A stretch of 6,067 nt of DNA, from positions 1 to 6,067 of the forward strand of contig USLC01000050.1 of assembly GCA_900555375.1 (NCBI GenBank). Direction: 5' to 3'. The DNA comes from an uncultured Eubacteriales bacterium. GTDB taxonomy: Bacteria; Bacillota; Clostridia; Monoglobales; Monoglobaceae. The stretch's first letter is position 1. Each line of letters starts with the position of its first letter. The notes beneath the pieces are model-generated. The model was not told the DNA's origin. It ran no database searches and worked only from the letters and a program-made list of their open reading frames with translations. Shown in pieces: positions 1-4,569 of the stretch. A program made the translations under genes and the position numbers.

Positions 1-308
1 ACTGCAACGGAGGAAACGGTGCCGGCGCAGGGAGCGAAGATCTCGTTCTCCATCTTCATGGCCTCGAGGATGAACAGCAGATCGCCTTCCTTGACGGCCT
101 GACCGGCGGCGACCTTCACATCGAGGATGGTGCCGGGCATGGGGGCAGTCACAGGCTCACCGGCGCCGGTGACAACAGGGGCAGCAGGGGCAGCGGGAGC
201 AGCAGCAGGAGCGGCAGCAGCAACGGGCGCAGCCGAAGGCACTCCGCCAACCTCTTCAACCTCAACTTCATACGAAGTACCGTTTACATTTATAATAAAT
301 TTTCTCAT
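1..308 (-). CDS. mmdC: Biotin carboxyl carrier subunit of a decarboxylase (3' end outside window)
   Basis: This is the biotin-bearing carrier subunit. The alpha subunit carboxylates its biotin, and the membrane beta subunit later decarboxylates it. The 102 complete codons in the window show three parts: a short N-terminal segment (MRKFIINVNGTSYEVEVEEV), a flexible Ala/Pro linker (about residues 24-47, encoded by GC-rich low-complexity DNA at 168-239), and a biotinyl/lipoyl domain from about residue 52. The biotinylation motif EAMKMEN places the acceptor at Lys85, preceded by the usual PMPGTI turn. Family members are usually about 120-140 residues, so only the last 20-40 residues are missing. 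The ATG at 308 is preceded by an AAAGG-type ribosome site about 11 nt away. It is the third gene of the decarboxylase cluster, 73 nt after the small membrane subunit. Codon use changes sharply inside the gene: few third-position G/C in the first 22 codons, about 80% in the biotinyl part. The carrier of an acetyl-CoA or oxaloacetate enzyme would look similar; gene order favours a methylmalonyl-CoA-type decarboxylase. Confidence 0.93.
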   Translation of the reverse strand, partial: MRKFIINVNGTSYEVEVEEVGGVPSAAPVAAAAPAAAPAAPAAPVVTGAGEPVTAPMPGTILDVKVAAGQAVKEGDLLFILEAMKMENEIFAPCAGTVSSVA

Positions 309-339
309 AGCTAAATCTACCTTTCTTTAAATTCTTAGC

Positions 340-383
340 CTTTGTGCGGTTACAGCTTGCACAAAGTGATACAGTTACAACTT
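340..383. repeat. Small hairpin and imperfect direct repeat between mmdD and mmdC
   Basis: An 8-bp perfect inverted repeat, CTTTGTGC (340-347) and GCACAAAG (359-366), encloses an 11-nt loop. Overlapping it, the 10-mer GTTACAGCTT (349-358) recurs as GTTACAACTT (374-383, 9/10 identical), reaching into the mmdD stop codon. Transcribed on the minus strand, the hairpin is not followed by a U-run, so it is unlikely to be an intrinsic terminator. It may be an mRNA processing or stability element that lets mmdC be expressed at a different level from mmdD. That role is inference only. Confidence 0.4.
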
Positions 384-750
384 AAAATCTTGAGTCGATA
401 GTGTCTCTAAGCCCCGCCTTGTTCCAAGCGGGAGCGTTATTTCCGATACGTCTGTAAGACTTAATTTTAAGATTATACGCAGACGTGTTAAGGCTTGCGG
501 CAACCGCCGCCGCAAGAACGGCAATCAGATTCGGGTCCTCTTCGTTTAAAACCTCTGCATCCGCAGTTTCGCCGCTATGCGTATCCGCCGTTTGAGTCTC
601 AGCCTTTTTATCGTTTGCCTGCGGCTCTTTATAAAAAATCTTTTTCATTGCCATCATAACAAGCATAAGTATAATAAGAACCGAAAATACTATAATCAAT
701 CCTACAGCCGTAACCATTAAGCCTTCTCCCAAAGCCTCTGATAAAGACAT
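382..750 (-). CDS. mmdD: OadG/MmdD-family small membrane subunit of Na+-pumping decarboxylase
   Basis: This 122-residue protein has the layout of the OadG family (sodium pump decarboxylase gamma/delta subunit). A single transmembrane helix spans about residues 10-35 (LMVTAVGLIIVFSVLIILML onward). A polar Lys/Glu/Thr/Asp-rich linker follows (about 41-72). A short conserved C-terminal segment (PNLIAVLAAAVAASLN, then KIKSYRR and APAWNKAGLRD) is typical of the subgroup that accompanies methylmalonyl-CoA decarboxylase. In such complexes this subunit anchors the cytoplasmic carboxyltransferase and carrier to the membrane beta subunit. The start is secure: its AAGGAGG ribosome site (759-765) lies 8 nt before the ATG and overlaps the stop codon of the upstream carboxyltransferase gene, so the two are probably translationally coupled. 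The family is small and divergent, so the delta versus gamma subunit name rests on context. Confidence 0.88.
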   Translation of the reverse strand: MSLSEALGEGLMVTAVGLIIVFSVLIILMLVMMAMKKIFYKEPQANDKKAETQTADTHSGETADAEVLNEEDPNLIAVLAAAVAASLNTSAYNLKIKSYRRIGNNAPAWNKAGLRDTIDSRF

Positions 751-758
751 AAAACATA

Positions 759-765
759 CCTCCTT
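759..765 (-). promoter_or_regulatory. Ribosome binding site of mmdD overlapping the mmdA stop codon
   Basis: Reading the minus strand, AAGGAGG lies 8 nt upstream of the mmdD ATG (750-748) and shares bases with the TAA stop (766-764) of the carboxyltransferase gene. This layout is typical of translational coupling and of fixed stoichiometry between subunits. Confidence 0.85.
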
Positions 766-2245
766 ACATCGGAATGTTGCCGTGCTTTTTAGCCGGCTTT
801 GAATCTCTCTTGCTCATAAGCATTTCAAGTGCGCTTATCAGCCTCGGACGGGTTGAATCAGGCTCGATTACATCATCGACATATCCGCGTGCGGCAGCCA
901 TATACGGATTTGTAAACTTATCCGTATATTCTTTAATTTTTGCCTGTCTTGTTTCTATAGGATTATCCGACTGTGCAATTTCATTTTTAAATATTATGTT
1001 TGCCGCGCCGTCGGGTCCCATAACCGCAATCTCGGCAGTCGGCCACGAAAGCACTATATCCGCGCCGAGATGCTTGCTGTTCATTGCAACATACGCGCCG
1101 CCGTATGCTTTTTTAAGTATAACATTTACCTTCGGCACGGTTGCTTCCGCAAACGCATACAAAAGCTTTGCACCGTGTCTTATAATTCCGCCGTACTCTT
1201 GCTCTGTTCCCGGAAGGTATCCCGGCACATCGGTAAATGTAACAATCGGAATATTAAAACTGTCGCAGAAGCGTACAAATCTTGCACCCTTTTCCGATGA
1301 CGCACAGTCAAGCGAGCCTGACTTTACAATCGGCTGATTTGCAACAACGCCGACGGTAGAACCGTTCATTCTTATAAAGCAAGTAACAAGATTTTCGGCG
1401 TACTGAGGAAAGATTTCCATATACTCGCCGTTGTCCGCAACCTCGGCTATAACATTTTTCACATCATATGCACCGTCTTCGGGGATAATATTGTTAAGCG
1501 CCTCAGACACTCTGTTAAGATCGTCTGTACACTCATATGCGGGCGCTGTCTCAAGATTGTTTGAAGGCAGATACGAAAGCAGATTTTTAACCTGAGCAAA
1601 GCACTCTTCCTCGGTTGCACATCTTATCCCCGCAACGCCGCTTTTTGAAGCATGTGTTTCGGCTCCGCCAAGCTCGTCAAAGCTTACGTCTTCACCGGTA
1701 ACCGCCTTAACAACCGACGGTCCTGTGATAAACATATGGCTTGTCTTGTCCGCCATAACAACAAAATCCGTCATCGCCGGAGAGAAGACCGCTCCGCCCG
1801 CGCACGGGCCCAAAACGACCGATATCTGAGGAACAACTCCCGATGCAATCGCATTGTGATAAAAAATGTCTCCGAAGCCCTTAAGCGCGTCTACGCCTTC
1901 CTGGATTCTTGCTCCGCCCGAATCGCACACACCTATAACCGGCGCGCCCATCTTAAGCGCCATATCCATAATTTTGCAGATTTTTGCCGCGTGCATTTCT
2001 CCAATTGAACCGCCGATAACCGTGTAATCCTGCGAATACGCATACACAAGCCGTCCGTCAACCGTTCCGTAACCTGTTACAACACCCTCTGCGGGAGCCG
2101 AATTGTCAGCCATATTAAATTCTCCGCAGCGGTGAGTTACAAACGCGTCAACCTCGACAAAGCTTCCTTCGTCAAAAAGCAAGGCGAGTCTTTTTTCCGT
2201 CATCGTGCTGCTTTTTAATTTTTTCAGTGCCGCCGCCCTGTTCAA
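764..2245 (-). CDS. mmdA: Methylmalonyl-CoA decarboxylase alpha subunit / acyl-CoA carboxyltransferase, 5' frameshifted
   Basis: This is the carboxyltransferase that moves the carboxyl group of an acyl-CoA (most likely (S)-methylmalonyl-CoA) to carrier-bound biotin. Numbered from the TTG at 2245, it has both crotonase-like carboxyltransferase domains. The N-terminal domain includes GGARIQEGVDAL (110-121) and the oxyanion-type GPCAGGAV (146-153). The C-terminal domain includes DVPGYLPGTEQEYGGIIRHG (339-358), KKAYGGAYVAM (378-388) and AEIAVMGPDGAANIIF (404-419). The protein ends in KKHGNIPM, very close to the ending I recall for Veillonella MmdA. The TTG at 2245 has no ribosome site, and the first 14 residues read from it do not resemble the family. 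The genuine start and first 31 codons lie in another frame at 2285, so this gene carries a frameshift around 2185-2200 (see the separate entry). Rejoined, it would be about 511 residues, the normal length. Propionyl-CoA carboxylase beta subunits are close relatives; the OadG-type neighbour favours a Na+-pumping decarboxylase. Whether active protein is made is uncertain. Confidence 0.9.
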   Translation of the reverse strand: MNRAAALKKLKSSTMTEKRLALLFDEGSFVEVDAFVTHRCGEFNMADNSAPAEGVVTGYGTVDGRLVYAYSQDYTVIGGSIGEMHAAKICKIMDMALKMGAPVIGVCDSGGARIQEGVDALKGFGDIFYHNAIASGVVPQISVVLGPCAGGAVFSPAMTDFVVMADKTSHMFITGPSVVKAVTGEDVSFDELGGAETHASKSGVAGIRCATEEECFAQVKNLLSYLPSNNLETAPAYECTDDLNRVSEALNNIIPEDGAYDVKNVIAEVADNGEYMEIFPQYAENLVTCFIRMNGSTVGVVANQPIVKSGSLDCASSEKGARFVRFCDSFNIPIVTFTDVPGYLPGTEQEYGGIIRHGAKLLYAFAEATVPKVNVILKKAYGGAYVAMNSKHLGADIVLSWPTAEIAVMGPDGAANIIFKNEIAQSDNPIETRQAKIKEYTDKFTNPYMAAARGYVDDVIEPDSTRPRLISALEMLMSKRDSKPAKKHGNIPM

Positions 2246-2285
2246 TGGTTAAACGCTTCTGCTGTAAATCGTTTAATTTACCCAT
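2172..2285 (-). pseudogene. mmdA: Displaced N-terminus of mmdA in another reading frame
   Basis: An ATG at 2285 preceded by a strong ribosome site opens a 37-codon frame ending at TGA (2174-2172). Its first 31 residues are clearly the MmdA/propionyl-CoA carboxylase beta N-terminus: MGKLNDLQQKRLTIEQGGG, then TEKIKKQHDDGK. In the family this is followed by MTARERLA. Here the frame instead reads KTRLAF and stops, while RLALLFDEGSF continues in the frame that is offset by one base downstream. The segment equivalent to MTARE is missing, which fits a net 14-nt deletion (15 lost, 1 frame base) next to an A6 run (2191-2196). The frames can be read directly from the sequence; the deletion is inferred from my knowledge of the family. 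An assembly error is the main alternative. Confidence 0.8.
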
Positions 2286-2295
2286 CGTTAATTTT

Positions 2296-2302
2296 CCTCC
2301 TT
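2296..2302 (-). promoter_or_regulatory. Ribosome binding site that fixes the true mmdA start at 2285
   Basis: On the minus strand AAGGAGG is followed after 10 nt by the ATG at 2285. No comparable site precedes the TTG at 2245 or the in-frame ATG at 2203. This shows that translation was designed to begin at 2285, in the frame that now stops early. Confidence 0.85.
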
Positions 2303-2311
2303 AATGTACTT

Positions 2312-2325
2312 GCCGTTTTAACGGC
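2312..2325. repeat. Short palindrome between rluB and mmdA
   Basis: GCCGTT, two T bases, then AACGGC form a 6-bp hairpin in the 56-nt gap between the rluB stop and the mmdA ATG. On the minus strand it is followed by AAGTACATT, without a U-run, so it does not look like an intrinsic terminator. It lies just upstream of the mmdA ribosome site and could be a weak regulatory or spacer element. The gap is short enough for rluB and mmdA to be co-transcribed. Confidence 0.3.
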
Positions 2326-2341
2326 TGATATATAAATTTAA

Positions 2342-3142
2342 TTATCTGCTTGATTTGTTTCTGCCGCTCTTTGCGCCGTTTTTGGAACTGAAAATTCTTC
2401 GGCTGTTTTGAGCGGAACTCTTTTTACCCGTGCCGATTTTTTTAAGCATATTAATCTCGGGTTCGGTCAGCTTTCTCCATCTTCCGAGGGGAACGTGCCC
2501 AAGCTTAAGCCCTGCCTCCTCGGTTCTTACAAGCCTTTTTACCACACAGCCTACCGCCTCAAACATCTTTCTTACCTGACGGTTTCTGCCCTCGTGGATT
2601 GTAATTTTAAGCTTTGTTCCGAGGCGTGTCGCTCCGACAACCTCGACCTTTGCGGGGCTTGTCTTTACCCCGTCCACAACAACTCCGCTTCTTAAGCGAA
2701 TTATTGTGTCCATACTTATGTTTCCGCTGACCTCAGCCACATAAGTTTTTTCAACATTATTCTTGGGATGTGTAATCTTGTATGTCAAATCACCATCGTT
2801 CGTCATCAGAAGAAGCCCCTCCGTGTCATAATCAAGACGGCCGACCGGATAAATTCTTATCGGTATGTCAGACACAAGGCTCATAACCGTATCGCGTCCT
2901 TTGTCGTCGGAAACGGTGGTAACAAAGCCCACGGGCTTGTTAAGCATTATATAAACCATTTTGGTCTGAGGTTTAACCCTCGCTTCATCAAACTCTACAA
3001 CGTCATTCTCTTCATCTATTTTAACACCCATCTCACGAATGGTTTTTCCGTTGACCTTAATCCTTCCGTCTCGAATCAAAGCCTCCGCTCCGCGGCGCGA
3101 AGCCACTCCACATTCGGCAAGATATTTTTGCAATCTCAGCAC
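2342..3142 (-). CDS. rluB: RluB-type 23S rRNA pseudouridine synthase
   Basis: This enzyme of the RsuA/RluB/RluE/RluF family isomerises uridine to pseudouridine in rRNA; Firmicute RluB proteins act in 23S rRNA helix 93. I chose the GTG at 3142, giving 266 residues that begin M-LRLQKYLAECGVASRRGAE. An S4 RNA-binding domain covers about residues 2-50. The catalytic motif GRLDYDTEGLLL (about 101-112) carries the nucleophile Asp104. The conserved HEGRNRQVRKMF lies at about 183-194. A Lys/Ser/Arg-rich tail of about 30 residues is common in this family and probably binds RNA. The frame could extend upstream to a TTG at 3169 or an ATG at 3160, but only the GTG has a well-spaced ribosome site, and the extension runs through a palindrome. 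A promoter upstream suggests its own transcription unit, possibly continuing into the decarboxylase genes. RsuA (16S) is the main alternative; the length and tail favour RluB. Confidence 0.93.
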   Translation of the reverse strand: MLRLQKYLAECGVASRRGAEALIRDGRIKVNGKTIREMGVKIDEENDVVEFDEARVKPQTKMVYIMLNKPVGFVTTVSDDKGRDTVMSLVSDIPIRIYPVGRLDYDTEGLLLMTNDGDLTYKITHPKNNVEKTYVAEVSGNISMDTIIRLRSGVVVDGVKTSPAKVEVVGATRLGTKLKITIHEGRNRQVRKMFEAVGCVVKRLVRTEEAGLKLGHVPLGRWRKLTEPEINMLKKIGTGKKSSAQNSRRIFSSKNGAKSGRNKSSR

Positions 3143-3151
3143 CGAACCAAA

Positions 3152-3158
3152 TCCTCTC
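3152..3158 (-). promoter_or_regulatory. Ribosome binding site that decides the GTG start of rluB
   Basis: GAGAGGA on the minus strand lies 9 nt before the GTG at 3142-3140. The upstream in-frame candidates (TTG 3169, ATG 3166, ATG 3160) sit at or inside the palindrome edge and lack a similar site. Translation from GTG starts exactly at the family's conserved RLQK beginning. Confidence 0.75.
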
Positions 3159-3169
3159 ATATACATCAA

Positions 3170-3199
3170 AATACCGTATAGGCAAGCCTATACGGTATT
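3170..3199. promoter_or_regulatory. Perfect 30-bp palindrome, candidate operator upstream of rluB
   Basis: The 14-base arms AATACCGTATAGGC (3170-3183) and GCCTATACGGTATT (3186-3199) are exact reverse complements around a 2-base centre. The palindrome begins at the base next to the -10 box of the rluB promoter and should cover the transcription start, a classical repressor operator position. In read-through RNA from the upstream carboxypeptidase gene it would form a strong hairpin followed by only four U residues, so a weak terminator or attenuator is the other possibility. I do not recognise the sequence as the site of a known regulator. Confidence 0.65.
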
Positions 3200-3228
3200 A
3201 TTATATCTCAAAAAAAAATTTTTTGCAA
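3200..3228 (-). promoter_or_regulatory. Sigma-A-type promoter for rluB
   Basis: On the minus strand TTGCAA (3228-3223, 4 of 6 matches to TTGACA) and a perfect TATAAT (3205-3200) are separated by exactly 17 bp. The spacer contains a long A/T tract (A then nine T bases), and an A-rich stretch (GAAAGAAAAAATC) precedes the -35, resembling an UP element. The predicted transcription start is near 3193, inside the adjoining palindrome, giving a leader of about 50 nt. Confidence 0.72.
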
Positions 3229-3362
3229 TAGATTTTTTCTTTCTCTGTAGTAGACAAAAACCACAAATACAGCGCATATTTGTACAGATTAGACAAATTT
3301 TTCACAGGCGTTCACAGCGGTATTATGATATGCAATATTCATATGTGAAATATGCCACGTTT
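3229..3362. other. AT-rich intergenic stretch downstream of the carboxypeptidase gene
   Basis: This is the rest of the 220-bp gap between the carboxypeptidase stop and the rluB start. I see no gene and no convincing intrinsic terminator. It holds an imperfect tandem repeat, TTCACAGGCG (3301-3310) and TTCACAGCGG (3311-3320, 8/10 identical), and a nearby reverse-complementary TGTGAA (3344-3349). No function is assigned. Confidence 0.35.
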
Positions 3363-4529
3363 TTACGAACAAAGTCTCAGCCAACACATAAACAAAAGCT
3401 TAAGCTGCCTTGTAAAGCTTGTGTTTTTTACATCAGTTTTTTTCGCACACACAACATCGCTTTTAACTACCAGAGGAACCTCTGCCGAGTCGATTTTTGA
3501 GCCTGATTCCGATTTACAGATTGTAATATGCATTTTTCCCGCCTGCTCTCCCTCTTTCATCGGTGCTGAAAGCTCGGGAAGAATCTCAATTTCATCGGAA
3601 AAGCCTTCGCCGTCCGCCGTCGGATAGTATATATCCCTCTCGGGGTAAACGGGAACAGCTCCGTCCGCAGAGCCGTTAACCGCCGTGCCGCAGACGGGTC
3701 GGCTTGCGTCTGCCACCTTTGTATAACTGTACGTTGAAAAACCGTAGTCAAACAAACTCATATGGTCTCTCCAGTCATCGGGGGCATTAAGCGTAACACA
3801 GATAAGCGTCATTCCTCCGCGCTGCGCAGCGCTGACAAGGCACCTTCCCGCAGCCTTTGTAAAACCCGTTTTTACCCCGACACAGCCATCATACATATTT
3901 AAAAGTTTATTGTGGTTCGACAAAGCTCGCGGATACGCGGTCTTCTCGCCCGTTATTTTGTAGCTTTTTGTCGACGCTATATCGCAGAAGGTTTCATTTT
4001 TCATTGCATATGCGCAAAGCCTTGCCATATCCGCCGCCGTTGAATAATGGTTATCATCGGGCAATCCGTTGGGATTTGTAAAATGAGAATTTTCCATTCC
4101 GATTTCCGCCGCTTTTTGATTCATAAGCTCTGCAAACTTCTCCTGTGAGCCCGCTATATCCTCGGCTATGGCAACCGCCGCATCGTTGCCCGATGACAGC
4201 ATCAATCCGTAAAGCAGGTCACGCAGAGTCATAACCTCGCCCTTTTGCAGATACATACTTGAGCCTTCAACCCCCGCCGCGCCGTCGGATATTTCTATTT
4301 CTTTGTCAAGTTGCGCATTATTGCTCTCTAAGGCAACAACCGCCGTCATTATCTTTGTTGTGCTTGCCATAGGGAGCCTCTCGGCAGAGTTCTTCTCAAA
4401 CATAACTCTGCCCGAATCTTTCTCAATCAAAATCGCTGATTTGGCAGATACTCCGTTTGCGGCAAGAGCGTTTATACTGCCCGCAATTATTATGAATATT
4501 ATAGCAAAAGCCGCAATACACCGCTTCAT
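3363..4529 (-). CDS. D-alanyl-D-alanine carboxypeptidase (peptidase family S11, PBP5/DacF type)
   Basis: This exported serine DD-carboxypeptidase trims the terminal D-Ala from peptidoglycan stem pentapeptides, which limits cross-linking; it is a low-molecular-mass penicillin-binding protein. The 388-residue product has a signal peptide (MKRC, hydrophobic core, NALA-A), with likely cleavage after Ala23. All three catalytic motifs are intact: STTK at 56-59 (nucleophile Ser56, Lys59), SGN at 113-115, and KTG at 220-222. Family blocks such as NPNGLPDDNHYSTAADMARL surround them. Residues about 270-360 fit the beta-rich C-terminal domain. The final stretch (RQLKLLFMCWLRLCS) is basic and hydrophobic and may be an amphipathic membrane anchor, as in PBP5. 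The ATG at 4529 has a GGGAGG site (4542-4537) 7 nt upstream. It lies 40 nt after the P-type ATPase gene and is probably co-transcribed with it. Firmicutes carry several paralogues (DacA, DacB, DacF), and I cannot say which this is. Confidence 0.95.
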   Translation of the reverse strand: MKRCIAAFAIIFIIIAGSINALAANGVSAKSAILIEKDSGRVMFEKNSAERLPMASTTKIMTAVVALESNNAQLDKEIEISDGAAGVEGSSMYLQKGEVMTLRDLLYGLMLSSGNDAAVAIAEDIAGSQEKFAELMNQKAAEIGMENSHFTNPNGLPDDNHYSTAADMARLCAYAMKNETFCDIASTKSYKITGEKTAYPRALSNHNKLLNMYDGCVGVKTGFTKAAGRCLVSAAQRGGMTLICVTLNAPDDWRDHMSLFDYGFSTYSYTKVADASRPVCGTAVNGSADGAVPVYPERDIYYPTADGEGFSDEIEILPELSAPMKEGEQAGKMHITICKSESGSKIDSAEVPLVVKSDVVCAKKTDVKNTSFTRQLKLLFMCWLRLCS

Positions 4530-4569
4530 TCAACCGCCTCCCATCTGTTTATATTATGCGGAATTTTGA

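Noticed and set aside
127..330. Plus-strand open frame rich in Gly/Ala
   Set aside because: It is the complement of the Ala/Pro linker and N-terminus of the biotin carrier; the low-complexity product is an artefact.
774..1337. Long plus-strand open frame antisense to mmdA (also 1652-2008)
   Set aside because: It lies wholly inside the well-supported carboxyltransferase gene, has no recognisable domain and no good ribosome site, and reads as an antisense shadow of a codon-biased gene.
2190..2196. A AAA AAG slippery heptamer in the correct zero frame of the 2285 ATG, suggesting programmed -1 frameshifting
   Set aside because: A -1 shift there leads into the third frame, not the frame of the rest of MmdA, which needs +1 (or -2). 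It also does not explain the missing MTARE.
3039..3627. Plus-strand open frames spanning the rluB-carboxypeptidase intergenic region
   Set aside because: They overlap two clear minus-strand genes and a promoter, have low-complexity or unrecognisable products, and lack a convincing ribosome site.
3557..3751. Minus-strand 64-codon frame inside the carboxypeptidase gene
   Set aside because: It is an out-of-frame shadow within an intact coding region, without a start signal.
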